64,000 nt of DNA from Cyrtodaria siliqua (GCA_037043455.1 JAWPHD010001439.1:248001-312000); one strand, 5' to 3'. Counted from the first letter of the stretch, positions 13,281 to 23,696 are shown. Notes: generated from the sequence alone by a model not told the origin. A program made the numbers and translations.

Positions 13281-13394
13281 TGAGATTATTAAATGTCCCA
13301 AGTTATTGTAAAATCACTCCATTTATGCAAGAGTTTTGGAGCGGTCACGAAATGTTCTAATATATATTCTAGTTTTTTGGGGGGCGGGGTTTTT

Positions 13395-13537
13395 GCTATT
13401 TTTTCGAGACGTTCTGAAAAAACCTGATACAAAGTTTTAGCGAATAAATAAATCTTGTCATAAAACACTAAAGGTTTTAGCAACATGTGGATTAATGTAT
13501 TCGTCTTAACGGATCCCGAATTACCACAAATTAGCAT
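13395..13537 (-). pseudogene. Fragment of a viral/Polinton-type packaging ATPase
   Basis: The minus strand encodes about 48 residues starting MLICGNSGS. They contain a P-loop-like GNSGSVKT in which the second-last glycine of the usual GxxGxGKT is valine, followed by a KIYLFAK strand. This resembles the N-terminal part of the FtsK/HerA-type genome-packaging ATPases of Maverick/Polinton elements and related animal viruses. An in-frame stop lies four codons upstream. Downstream, the reading runs into an unrelated interspersed repeat (13289-13394), so the domain is truncated on both sides. No other packaging or capsid gene is recognisable nearby. I read it as an old integrated fragment; the family call is by eye. 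Confidence 0.5.
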
Positions 13538-13689
13538 TCTAAATCAAGTGTCTTCATTTGTTCATGAAGTCGTATATCAGCTTGAAATTACTTTGTTCTA
13601 CCGTTGTATCATAGTTTGGAATTTCCATGTAATATATAGCAGATTAAATATTTCTAAGTATTATTATACCCACGTTTTTTGAGAGAAAC

Positions 13690-14720
13690 AAAACTGGGTA
13701 TTTTAAAATCGCCTCCGTTTGTCCGTCCGTCGTATACACTAAAATTTAAATTACACTGTCATTTTTCCATATTTTTGCACATAACTTGGTGTATGTAATC
13801 GTCTATGAAAGATAAACAACATATCGAACGATTTTATTATTTCGCGAACTCGGACGTCTGCCCGGGGGCCGAGGGTGGGTGGGGCGGGCGGTGATGGGGA
13901 TTTTTGGTTGTTGTAATTATGTCCCAAATAAAACATTATGATGATGGCTCCGCACCCAGGGTCCCTCAGTGGGGTCGAAAGGTCAAATACACTAAAAACT
14001 CAATTACACTGTCATTTCTCTATATTCTTGCTCATAACTTGGTGTATGTAATCGTCTATGAAATATAAACAACATATAAAACGATTTTATTATTTCAAAC
14101 TCGGACATCTATCCACGGGGGCCCAGGGTGGGTTTGGTGGGTGGGGGGTGTGTATGTGTTGTGGGTGTGTGTGTGTGTGTGGGGGGGGGGGGGGGATTTG
14201 GAGTATTTTTGATGTTTTGATAATTATGTCTCAAATGAAACAGATGATGATGGGATACACTATACATTTGTTTCCTCCTACGTCATCGGTGGCGCCTGGA
14301 GGAAGGGGCATCGAATACACTAATAATTCAATGTCATTTGTTCATAATTTTCATATTAATTGGTATAATAGTCGTCTATGAAAGAGATACACAGCATGTC
14401 AAATGATTTATTATTTAAAACTCGGACGTCTTCCCCGTGGTTGGTGTTGGAGGGTGTGGGTGACGGGTGGGGTTAACAGTGGGTCTTTTGTTTTTTAATT
14501 ATGTTTCAAATGAACATTTTGATGAAGGGATTACAGTGTATATATTGTGTGGCTGGGTGGAGGTGGGGGTGGTGGGAGTGAGGTTAATTCAGTCAAATAT
14601 CTGTTTTTCTTTCAGAAAAAAATGTAATGATTTTGGGAAAATCAGTATAATTTGCTCCAGGGTCACCATAGGTCAATAATTCAAATGAACAAATACACTA
14701 GACATTTTTTTATTCATTTA
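13690..14720. repeat. ~260-330 bp tandem array
   Basis: At least three and a half units, each starting near ATACACTAA...ACTGTCATTT and containing GTCTATGAAA, ATTATTTC and ACTCGGACGTC, then a G-rich block and ATTATGTC(T/C)CAAAT. Unit starts are near 13735, 13987, 14313 and 14693. The G-rich blocks vary most, and one holds a long G run (14181-14195). No coding. Confidence 0.75.
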
Positions 14721-14806
14721 CAGTGTCATACATATTTCCAAAAAAACATAAATAATACTATTTCTGATCTGCATATCAAAGAACGATCAAAACAATTACA
14801 TTTAAA

Positions 14807-14962
14807 ATGGAAGGAATTGACCTGTGTGAAGAAAATGTGGGTATTTTGCGCCGTCGAATTCGTTCTAGTTATATATGTCTAAAGCAAAAATCCCTTATGA
14901 TAAAATACTTGGAACAGAAGAAGAATGTTTCAAAGAGTATCAAGTCAGATATTACTGCTTAA
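14807..14962 (+). CDS. Small basic ORF, possibly a fragment
   Basis: ATG-initiated 51-residue ORF (starts MEGIDLCEENVGILRRRIR, ends KSIKSDITA). It is rich in Lys/Arg with alternating hydrophobics, so a helix or coiled coil is plausible. I do not recognise it. It lies 5 bp before a second open frame (14967-15259) with similar composition; the two may be parts of one decayed coding unit or two exons. The distance to the ATPase fragment on the opposite strand does not show a link. Confidence 0.25.
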   Translation: MEGIDLCEENVGILRRRIRSSYICLKQKSLMIKYLEQKKNVSKSIKSDITA

Positions 14963-14966
14963 TTAT

Positions 14967-15259
14967 TTTTTTAAAAAAAGGTTTCACAGCCTACTACACA
15001 AAAGGAAATAGATCCTAGCAAGCAAAAAATAAAACGTATGGGCAGTCTTTCGACTGTAAACAGACATCCTAATGTTATTTATGTTATAGCATTAACAGCA
15101 GCGCGTCGAAAAATTGATAATCAATTGAAAACTGCAAAATCACAACGGGAAATATCGAGGTTAAAAAATCAACGGGAGAAACTAAATAAAGAAGAAGACA
15201 AAGCAAGAGCTAATATTGATGCAATAGAAGAAAAAAGAGAAAAAGAAGAAAACAAGTAA
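14967..15259 (+). CDS. Lysine/glutamate-rich ORF, coiled-coil-like
   Basis: Open from a stop at 14964-14966; the first ATG is at 15038. The C-terminal half (ISRLKNQREKLNKEEDKAR) is highly charged with heptad-like spacing, consistent with a coiled coil. It begins MGSLSTVNRHPNVIYVIALT. The sequence GGTTTCACAG at about 14977-14986, after a T-rich run, could be a splice acceptor, which would make this a downstream exon of the small ORF before it. Family unknown. It ends 20 bp before an interspersed array, so it may be a relic. Confidence 0.3.
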
Positions 15260-15280
15260 AACTAACACTAGTAAGACAAA

Positions 15281-16415
15281 CAAGAGGTCAATGACCTTGA
15301 AGCTCTACTGATAGGTTTTGACAGCTAGATCAGCATTCCTGTGAAGTTTCATGAAAATCTGTCGAGTAGTTTCAGAGGAGTAGTCGCTACAAGTGTTCAC
15401 TATATAACTTTTGTAAACAAAGATGACCGCTGTCAGCCATGTATAATGTCGAATCAAAATTGATTTTCAACAAGGACCAACATCATGTCATGATATCATT
15501 TTAGAAAAAGGCCCATATCAATATCACTTATAGTTTTCGAAAAGTAGTCGCTGCAAACTTGTTTTTTTTAAATCTACTTTTAGCTGTCGCGGCCATCTTA
15601 AATTTCCGCCGACCTGACATTTTGCTAGGATCAACTAGATATCAAGAGCAACATTCCTGTGAAGTTCCTTGAAAATCCGTCAAGTAGTTTCAGACGAGTA
15701 GTCACTACACGCTTTTACTATATAACTCTATGTAAACAAAGATGTCCGCTGGCAGCCATGTTTAACGTTCAATCAAAATGATTTTCGACAATGATCAAAA
15801 TCATGTAATGCTGATTATTTCGAAAAAGTCCCATAGCAATATCACTTATAGCTTCCAGTAAATAGTAGCTACAAATTTGTTTTCTTAAAATTTATTTTTA
15901 CCCGTGGCGGCCATCTTGAATTTCCTGCGGACCTGAAATTTGCTTGGATCAACTAGACATCAAGAGCAACATTCCTGTGAAGTTTCATGAAAATCCGTCA
16001 AGTAGTTTCAGAGGAGTAGTCGCTACAAATTTTTATTATATAACTCAATGTAAACAAAGATGGCCGCTGGCGGCCATGTTTTAATGTTGAATCAAAATAA
16101 TTTCTCATACGGTTCAACATGATGTCATTCTGATCATTTTAGAAAAAGTCCCATATCAATATCACTTATAGTTTTCAAGAAGTATTCGCTACAAACTTGT
16201 TTTCTTAAAAATCGATTTTTATTTTTGGCAGCCATCTTGGATTGCACATCAACGTGATTTTTTGCTAATATCAACTAGACATCATGGCCAACACCCCTTT
16301 ACATTTCCTGAAAATCTCAGAGAAGTAGTCAATACAAAAAAAAAAGGTTTACGAACGGATAGACGGACAGACGGACGACGGACATCGCACCACGGCATAA
16401 GCTCTGCTGATCTTT
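15281..16415 (+). mobile_element. 'GTCGCTAC' tandem-array element, copy A1
   Basis: Starts with the palindromic CAAGAGGTCAATGACCTTG and AGCTCTACTGAT (15301-15312), contains about three ~330-bp monomers (AAGTAGTTTCAGAGGAGTAG, GGCCATCTT, GATCAACTAGACATCAAGAG), then a GACGGACGACGGAC tract and the 3' motif GGCATAAGCTCTGCTGATC. The second arm of the 3' hairpin seen in other copies is lost here. Further copies are at 43575-45223, 52364-54251 and 55423-56637. No ORF spans the array. Confidence 0.7.
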
Positions 16416-16610
16416 GAAAGAAACAAATGGTTCATGTGGTCAAACAATTTAGAATAAGGAATAGTGTCCGAACTTATCTGGCATTAACCTCTGGATGTGC
16501 TGATAATCTAAATTCAAAGACTTCATAAAGCAATGGACTGCTTCGTGTACCGTATTCACCTGTGGTTTCTTTTCAGCTTTGAATCGTATCATTATGATGA
16601 GTTATAGACT

Positions 16611-18827
16611 TTATCTAATTCCGTGATACATATATATAAATGTCAACATAATGCCTACGTGTTCCGTTTTGAGACACTTATGCACGTGTCCGGGCATGGC
16701 AACAATGTAATGATGATGTCGGAAAATATTCAATATTAAATTTCTGATGTGCAATTTAGCCGCGTTGTGATATGGTCTTATTGCCCATGACTTCCGAAAG
16801 CAACTAACCGCTTCTTCGATCATATTGTTATGTGTGTAGATCCACCCCAGGATATTGTATCCCGTTTCAGTATGGCTTAGATTCGTATCATCCTGGATCA
16901 CAAACTTCAACTTCTCAATAGCCGCGTGTTCGTGGTCGGTTTTGTTCAGTTGAGAGTATAACAGATACTGCAGGACATATACATATACTTTTCCGTCGAC
17001 TACGACCCAGTCAAACCAATAGTCATCTCTATCAACCTGTGATCCGGGAAATGTATCTACAGAACGGTACATCTCAAGGCGCAGAGGAGGTGGTATTATT
17101 TCCGTATGAGATGCGGGGAATTGCACGCAGGTTGCTACGTATGATTCCATAAGCAATTTCGAAGAAATATTTTCACCAGATACGACCTCCAAGCAAGAAT
17201 TTGTCAAGTCCAATTGTTTGGAGGAGCAACATCTACAGTGAGATATTACTTTATCATTAACATCCATGCTTAGTTGTTTTAAGATGTGTTCACACATATC
17301 ATATTTCTTCAGTCTTAAAAACACAGTTGCCATCATTAATCTGGCGGCCATTGTGTCGACGTTGTTGCATAAAGGGAAATGCAGATCGCAAAACTGAACC
17401 AGTTGACGAATTACCGAAACACCTTCAACTTTAATGGCAATAACAGCCAGATGTTGTGCAAGTAGTAAACGTACAAAAGGTATAACGTATGCTACAGCTT
17501 TCTTTATTTGTTGTTCCGTGTGTTCCGTAACATTGTTCAAGGCCATTAAATACTGAAGCGTATTTAAGCACTTTAAAACTGCTTGTTTGTAATCATTTAT
17601 TTTGTAGACATCTTTATTTATTTTATTTCGATATTCCAGAACTTTGCGTATCAAATTGAATTTACGTTCAAATCTCATCTTATCAACATGTTTCATATTC
17701 CATTTAATCTGCCTGTACTGGAATTTCCCTATGTTCATTAACAAGAATCCAATGCTATCACATTTTATGTCAAATAGAAACCGATATCCACTTGTAAGTA
17801 AATCGTATAAGATCCGCAACAAAGGAATCCGTAAACTAATAAGGTCAATTTTATCGAACATATTCTCTTCACGGACAAAGTAATTCGGACAGTTGCCACG
17901 ATAAACCCATACCCATAAAACATACAGACAAAGACGTACACAATGAAACAAATTCTTCGGTTTCCATTTGTCTGCGCTAGTATTTTCTATAATATAGAAA
18001 ATGCATGTCTTACAGTGATATGAACTGATAGATTGACCTACTGTTTTTTCAATTAAATCTTTCTTTATTACTTTCAAGAGCACATAACACTTGTGTTGTG
18101 TTGGATTCAAACTGAACATGAGTTCTCTTTCCTGGAGTGAGAATGATAACCTCCATTCGATTTGTTGTTTATGACTAGATGGATGCCCTACACAGACAAG
18201 AAAACATCCCAAAGAGCCCATTTTCTTCAGCTGATGTCTTGAAGGCCATTCAAAAGATCGCCGTCGACTTACCCATTCATTGGCAAAAGGCGGTATTTTT
18301 CTGCACCTTAGTGCCATAACCTCGTCCGAGCCGCCAAAGCCAGGGCGGGGTAATTGAGTGGCAGCTGGTCCATGCCTTAGATTAACTCGGCCAATGTGAA
18401 ACATCTTGTGCTTTAGACATATGTTTCCGTGATCGTCAGCGTCTTCGCTTTCATTGTGTATTGGTCTATCAAAAAGAGTCTTTGGCCTCGCGTTAGAAAC
18501 AATTTGAAGTTTGACATAACCCGGATGTTCATCTCTGATCATGAGATATGATATACCGTTAGCTGGAGCTTCGTGGATGTCATCAGTAACAGGCCAGAAA
18601 TCACAACATAAAACCGTATCTACATCAGATTCAAGACCTGGAGTTGTTGCTCCTTCGCACGAACTTCCAAATGTATATATTGAAACCGAATTACCATACA
18701 ATAACGTTTTAATAATATCACTGGTAATACTGGTGTCCTGGTGTACCTTCCTCATGCTTTCTGAAGCACCTATTCCATCCATTACATCATTAAGCCTTAA
18801 TGACAAACCACGGATGTCCTTATCCAT
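16611..18827 (-). CDS. Mab-21-like / cGAS-like nucleotidyltransferase-fold protein with C-terminal TPR
   Basis: Intact 738-residue ORF in one coding exon. Residues 50-75 hold the nucleotidyltransferase signature GSSCEGATTPGLESDVDT: the GS of the P-loop-like turn (54-55) and the metal-binding D68/D70 pair. The HPGYVKLQ strand follows at 101-108, and SDEVMALRC (167-175) may supply the third acidic residue (D168). The C-terminal Mab-21 helical part is recognisable at 224-256 (EWRLSFSLQERE...NPTQHKCYVLLK) and 270-325 (ENT..W.P.NL, GNCPNYF). Residues about 655-697 (GWIYTHNN...AVSCFRKSWAIRPYHNAAKLH) look like a tetratricopeptide repeat. Proteins of this build are strongly expanded in bivalves and belong to the superfamily containing cGAS and cGAS-like receptors, which sense nucleic acids and make cyclic dinucleotides. 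Activity and ligand of this one are unknown; there is no obvious zinc thumb. The ATG has G at -3 and +4. Confidence 0.9.
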   Translation of the reverse strand: MDKDIRGLSLRLNDVMDGIGASESMRKVHQDTSITSDIIKTLLYGNSVSIYTFGSSCEGATTPGLESDVDTVLCCDFWPVTDDIHEAPANGISYLMIRDEHPGYVKLQIVSNARPKTLFDRPIHNESEDADDHGNICLKHKMFHIGRVNLRHGPAATQLPRPGFGGSDEVMALRCRKIPPFANEWVSRRRSFEWPSRHQLKKMGSLGCFLVCVGHPSSHKQQIEWRLSFSLQERELMFSLNPTQHKCYVLLKVIKKDLIEKTVGQSISSYHCKTCIFYIIENTSADKWKPKNLFHCVRLCLYVLWVWVYRGNCPNYFVREENMFDKIDLISLRIPLLRILYDLLTSGYRFLFDIKCDSIGFLLMNIGKFQYRQIKWNMKHVDKMRFERKFNLIRKVLEYRNKINKDVYKINDYKQAVLKCLNTLQYLMALNNVTEHTEQQIKKAVAYVIPFVRLLLAQHLAVIAIKVEGVSVIRQLVQFCDLHFPLCNNVDTMAARLMMATVFLRLKKYDMCEHILKQLSMDVNDKVISHCRCCSSKQLDLTNSCLEVVSGENISSKLLMESYVATCVQFPASHTEIIPPPLRLEMYRSVDTFPGSQVDRDDYWFDWVVVDGKVYVYVLQYLLYSQLNKTDHEHAAIEKLKFVIQDDTNLSHTETGYNILGWIYTHNNMIEEAVSCFRKSWAIRPYHNAAKLHIRNLILNIFRHHHYIVAMPGHVHKCLKTEHVGIMLTFIYMYHGIR

Positions 18828-18834
18828 GACGGTG

Positions 18835-18860
18835 GCTGAATAAATAAATAAATAAATATA
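18835..18860 (-). promoter_or_regulatory. Probable 3' splice site of a 5'-UTR intron
   Basis: On the minus strand, a T-rich TTTATTTATTTATTTATTCAG ends at 18836, and the exon would begin CCACCGTC followed by the ATG of the Mab-21-like gene. It is a good acceptor match, implying a non-coding upstream exon at higher coordinates. I could not locate the donor, because 19.15-20.1 kb is repeat. Confidence 0.5.
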
Positions 18861-19151
18861 TACATTATATATTTATATATTGTCTACTTATAAAATATAA
18901 TAATAACATGGGGAGACGCGAGTTATATTGTTTCGAAATTTGTAGGGTTTAAGTTTATAAAATGAACCCTTTTGTTTATATATAGAAGAAAAGCAATAAC
19001 ATATGTTAAAGTAATAAAATGGACTTTTGAAATGAATTTTTTTATGAAATATAAACATTAGCTATGGAAATAATACGATATCTCGTGCGCCGTCCTGTAA
19101 AGTGTAAACATATTTGACATTCTTGTATTTGTGTAGTTTGACGGGATTATC

Positions 19152-20085
19152 TAAAGCTACAGAGTCTCTATATCAATCGATTCCTTCTTTGTAGGCGTGT
19201 CTTTACTTGTAACTTGATGTTCACCAGCTCATGTCAAAATCGGGTATTTAAATCTGTACAGTCCTTGTTTTAACTGGTAATAACTCATCAATATGAATGA
19301 GTCACGTGTGAAGTAGTTTCAAATCGACGAACACCCCAAAAGTCGGTATATAAGGAGAAATCGATACGTAAAATTTCACATTTTTATTTAGCCTCCGTAC
19401 AGGTAACATCGATCAATATACGGCTCCAGAATATATGTGATAAAAAAATAGTTGCCCGGAATGGGATTTGAACCACAGCCTTGCACTTGTAAGATTTGAA
19501 AGATGTACGCTGAACCTCTATACCACTGATATTTATTGGTATTTTGTAGCATTTTTAACACTAAATAGGCATTACGTAATAACAAGAGCGCGCGCACAAA
19601 CTCATCAAGCGCTAAATAACAAATCCAGATATGGTTGATTTGAGGCGAAGTATTAGTTTCATATTGATAAGATACAGTATTACTCCAAGCAATGTTAATT
19701 TACACGTTCGACAATATGGACTGCATATTTATTGATCCATCATTAGTTGCGTTCAAATATGTTAAGTTACTTTGCCTCATAATATATGGTAGTTAGTATA
19801 CTATTTGCTCACGAAGCGTTGCAGTTCAGTGGATAGATCACCGGACTTGAAATCAGAAGGTCGTGTGTTCGAGCCCCGAAAGAAGCTAACTTTTTTTTTC
19901 TGTAAAAATTACTGTTACCTGTGTATAGGTACGATGTGCACTGGTCGATATATATACAATAAATGATTTCCTGCGCTACATTTGCTCGATTAAATACCCG
20001 ATTTCGACACGAGCTGGTGAACATGAAGTTACAAATAAAGACACGCCTACAAAGAAGAAATCGATATAGAGACTCTGTAGCTTTA
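19152..20085. mobile_element. Two tRNA-derived SINEs in head-to-head inverted arrangement
   Basis: The outer ~100 bp are inverted copies: 19152-19255 (TAAAGCTACAGAGTCTCTAT...GTAGGCGTGTCTTTA) and 19985-20085. Inside each arm is a tRNA-like head pointing inward. On the minus strand it spans about 19459-19545 (A-box-like CAGTGGTATAGAGG, B box GGTTCAAATCC); on the plus strand about 19812-19890 (TTCAGTGGATAGATCACC, GTTCGAGCCCC). Both heads are followed by a T-rich run and an ACCTGT...GTAAC segment. I read this as two related SINEs with a shared ~100-bp 3' body, inserted or duplicated in opposite orientation. No functional tRNA can be folded from them. Confidence 0.6.
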
Positions 20086-20194
20086 ATAATACTGGATGTG
20101 TAGGTATTTTATTTTATTTATTTTTTTACTCAGTCAATTGTTTCCCGTAAACTTCTGTTAAACAATTAATCATGTTATTTATTGAAAAAAGCTT

Positions 20195-20290
20195 CATGAT
20201 TATTTTGACGCAGACGACGTTCAGCTTGTTGGTCGAATGCGCTAACCACTGTGCTATGAAAGCAGTGGAAGGTTAACACAGTTTAGTTAT
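20195..20290 (-). repeat. tRNA-like SINE head, partial
   Basis: The minus strand reads CATAGCACAGTGGTTAGCGC, an A-box-like start, without a clear B box. Probably a third SINE fragment in this cluster. Confidence 0.4.
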
Positions 20291-20540
20291 AGTTCCAACA
20301 AACTTTATGGGAAGATAATTAAGTGGAAACAATTTCACATGATATTATGGGCCGATTAAAATTATCGATTTTAACATGGTTTTTTTAACAACTGACAAAC
20401 GAAGGAGTTATACTAGTGATTTAAATAAGTGTAGTATGGTATCTGTGAAAACAATGTTATAAGTAAGATATAAGCCTCAAAATGTACAGTATGTAAAACA
20501 TTGGACTATCGGGTCTCACGGCTATGAAAGAATGATTCCA

Positions 20541-20640
20541 GGACGGAAATTAGCTCTCTTGGTCAACGATGCGCTGATTTTTTATTTATGAAGCAAGCGG
20601 ACCGGGTTCAAATCCGCCAGTAACTTTTTTTTGTTGTAAA
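20541..20640 (+). repeat. tRNA-like SINE head
   Basis: TAGCTCTCTTGGTCAACGATG resembles an A box; GGGTTCAAATCCGCC (20604-20618) is a good B box, followed by a T run. The acceptor stem and anticodon arm are not tRNA-like, so this is a SINE or pseudo-tRNA. Confidence 0.5.
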
Positions 20641-20782
20641 TATAGAGATTTTATTTTTATACATGCACAATGTTCAAAGTCTTAGAAAGTTGTTCGTTGT
20701 TGTTTTACTATGTTTTATTTATATATTTTGGAAGAGTTTTAAAAAAACATTTTGATTATTTATTAGTAGATCTAGAGAGAGA

Positions 20783-20783
<1 letters not shown>

Positions 20784-20813
<30 letters not shown>

Positions 20814-20843
20814 TGTGTGTGTGTATGTGTGTGTGTGTATGTG

Positions 20844-20890
<47 letters not shown>
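20784..20890. repeat. (GT)n microsatellite
   Basis: About 105 bp of GT dinucleotide with occasional TATG interruptions. Cys/Val and Thr/His ORFs across it are artefacts. Confidence 0.95.
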
Positions 20891-20893
<3 letters not shown>

Positions 20894-20927
20894 CATTCGG
20901 CTTGTCCGTAGACGCAATGTTGTCCGA

Positions 20928-22095
20928 TCAATAACTTTTGTTAGGAATGAGGTATTGCGATGAAGCAGGGTAGGTAGCTTTTATGAAAGGGAAGCTTGGG
21001 GTTGGATTTTGGGTCACTGGGGTCAAGGTCAAGGTCACTGTTACTAAAAATAGAAGAAAAACGCTTCTGCTCAATAACTTTCGTTAGGAATGAGGTATTG
21101 CGATGAAATGTGCAGGGTAGGTAGCATATATGGAAAGGAAGTTGTTCGGGATTGCATTTGGGGTAACTAGAGTCAAGGTCAAGGTCAATGTGGCTAAAAA
21201 TATAACAGATTCCACTCAATAACTTTCTTCCGAGATATTGCGATGAAACTTGCAGGGTAAGTAGCTTATATAGAAAAAAAGCTTGGAATTGCATTTGGGG
21301 TCACGAGAGTCAAGGTCAAGGTCACTGTTGCTAAAAATAGAAAAACGGTTTCCGCTCAATAACTTTCGTTATGGATGAGGTAATGCGACGAAACTTGCAG
21401 AGTAGGTAGCTTTTAATGTAAGAAAGCTAGGGATTCCATTTGGGGTCATTGGGGTTAAGGTCAAGGTCACTGTTTCTAAAAGTAGAAAAACGGTTTTGGC
21501 TAAATATTTTTCGTTAGCAATGAGATATTGCGATGACACTTGCAGGGTAGGAAGCTTACATGGATAGAAAGCTTGGTTTTGCATTTGGGGTCAATGGGTT
21601 AAGATCAAGGTCACTGTTACTAAAAATAGAAAAAATGGTTTCCGCTCAATAACGTTCGTTAGGAATGAGGTGTTGCGATGAAACTTGCAAGGTAGGTAGC
21701 TTATATGGAAAGCTTTCGATTGCATTTGGGGTCACTGGGGTCAAGGTCACTGTTACTAGAAATAGAGAAACGGTTTCCGCTCAATAACTTTCGTTACGAA
21801 TGAGCTATTGCGATGAAACTTGCAGGGTATATAGCTTATATGGAAAGAAAGCTTGGGATTGCATTTGTTGTCACTGGGGTCAAGATCAAGGTCACTGTTA
21901 CTAAAAATATAAGAAAAAATCTTTCTGCTCAATAACTTTCGTTAGGAAGGGGGTATTGTGGTGAAACTTGCAGGGTAGGTAGCTTATATGGAAAGGAAGC
22001 ATGGGATTGCATTTGGGGTCACTGGGGCAAGGTCAAGGTCACTGCTGCTAGGAAAACGGTTTCTGCTCAATAATTTTCGTTTGGAATGAGTTTTG
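20928..22095 (+). repeat. ~145-bp tandem array with 'AAGGTCAAGGTCAC'
   Basis: About eight units, each with CTCAATAACTTTCGTTAGGA, ATTGCGATGAAACTTGCAGG, GTAGGTAGCTTATATGGAAA, GGATTGCATTTGGGGTCACT and AAGGTCAAGGTCACTGTTAC. A single inverted unit is at 49555-49640. Non-coding; it lies immediately before a retrotransposon ORF1 remnant. Confidence 0.85.
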
Positions 22096-22141
22096 AAAAA
22101 AATACTTTCCGTCAGGAATCGCCCCTATACTATCTGGTAAA

Positions 22142-22760
22142 ATCTCACCAGTAATTAAATATGTCATGGAGTCAGCCATTTCAAAATTCAATGACTCGGT
22201 TGTCCAGGCACTTATCAAATCTAATACGAAGCTCATGGTATCTACAAAGGCACAAGCAGCAAGACGAACATATTGCCAATAAATCCGCATCCTTGGAAGC
22301 TGCCCATAGCGAACTGAAAGAACTCCATGACAGATGTGATATTCTTGAGATGAGCATATATCCTGCAGCAATATGCTCGTATAAACAATCTGAACGGGTC
22401 ATCCTATGCTACAGACAAACTTACGACACACTTCGTAGAGTTCATAAATGAACATATTGTAAAGGCTGGTCGTTCTGCCAACAAGCCCATTTCTGTGTCC
22501 GACGTTGAGAGATCCATCCAAATGAAAAACAAGGAACAGCTTATTGTGAAGTTCTCTCGCTACCACACTAAAACGTCGATATACATGTGTAGAAACAAAA
22601 TGAAATGTGACTCGAGTAGGATCTCTGTGACAGAAGATTTAACCGCCTACAAAACGTTTAATAAACGCTAAATTCATGCTTTCTGGACGGAAGAATCTTT
22701 GCGAAAAAAGAAGAAACCGGTGCTCCTGTACTTTTACAGACAATTGATCAGACCCCACTT
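22142..22760 (+). pseudogene. Non-LTR retrotransposon ORF1-like remnant
   Basis: Coding-like sequence in shifting frames. One frame reads MESAISKFNDSVVQALIKSN (from about 22168). Another reads SLEAAHSELKELHDRCDILE, a coiled-coil-like stretch. A third reads QYARINNLNG, KEQLIVKFSRYHTK and ISVTEDLT (about 22370-22672). The order coiled coil, RRM-like 'R.NNL.' and 'ISVTEDLT' is that of ORF1/L1-RBD-like proteins of non-LTR retrotransposons. At least two frameshifts and an early stop disable it. A final DGRIFAKKEETG stretch (about 22690) fits the usual C-terminal tail. No RT follows. Confidence 0.6.
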
Positions 22761-22779
22761 TTTCTCATTTAGAGTGGTA

Positions 22780-23030
22780 CGATGGTGATTAATGTGATGA
22801 TAATGATGATGATAACGGTGATGAGGATGTTTATGATAATGATGAGGATGTGATGGTGACAATGATTATGGTAATGATTAGTATAATAATGATAATGATC
22901 ACTATTGTGACAATGATAATAATGACGATTACAATTACCGTGATAGTATTATAAATACCAATGTCATTATACTCATCACCGAAGTAATCATCATCAGGAT
23001 GTACTATCATGAGTGCATCAAAAAACATGT
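22780..23030. repeat. GAT/GATAAT low-complexity tract
   Basis: Imperfect GATGAT and ATAATGATAATG repeats; simple-sequence DNA. Confidence 0.85.
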
Positions 23031-23054
23031 AAATAAGTCAAAAGATTATCATCA

Positions 23055-23175
23055 AAGAAAAGGTGAAAAGTTCAACAGGAAGAGCAGCATTCAAAGAACA
23101 CAGCCACTCCAACAAGCAATACAACATTACATATAAAATATAAATTGCAATTCAAAAGGTATACACAAACAAATA
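23055..23175 (+). repeat. Interspersed repeat family D, diverged copy
   Basis: AACAGGAAGAGCAGCATTCA onward resembles the core of 3785-3900 with many substitutions, ending near AATAAGGGTTGA. Confidence 0.5.
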
Positions 23176-23696
23176 AGGGTTGAAGATCATCAACTCATCG
23201 CCGCATCAATCACATCGGTATGTACGGCCATCTATCATATGTGTATCAACATATGTTAATAAGTCATATATTGTCATCAAAAGAGACAAAAGGAAAACAG
23301 AAAATAATTCTATTTTTTCTCAATTTTAGGTAATTTTTAATTTGAAAAATAGGTTTTTCTTTGCTTTAGCATACATCTGCAGTGTAAAAGACAGATGATA
23401 CAGAAAATCCCATATTGATATGAGGTTTCATTCAAATTTCAGAATTGTTTGACCGAAGCACCGCATATTCAGCTAGATAGTGTATGAATTTTGTATTTTC
23501 CATAGGGTTCACAAAACATGAGCGAGAAAAAAAACCAACCTGGCTAACTTATGTATTTTATTGTTTTAAATTACTTGTCTTGGCTATACTGAAGATATTA
23601 AACCAACAACAATGTCTGCTGCCCTGCTTTGAAGCTCAGATGTTGGAAAAGGCTGTACAGTAACCCTATGGGAAAATTAGTTGAGGTGTGAGACCT

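Noticed and set aside
14168..14196. G-run / GT-rich tract as a regulatory G-quadruplex
   Set aside because: Lies in a variable part of a tandem repeat; no gene is nearby for it to regulate.
15281..16415. CRISPR-like array of regularly spaced repeats
   Set aside because: Monomers are ~330 bp and contiguous, without unique spacers, in a eukaryotic context.
20670..20963. 97-residue ORF with a long Cys/Val run, and its Thr/His counterpart on the other strand
   Set aside because: Both are translations of the (GT)n microsatellite.
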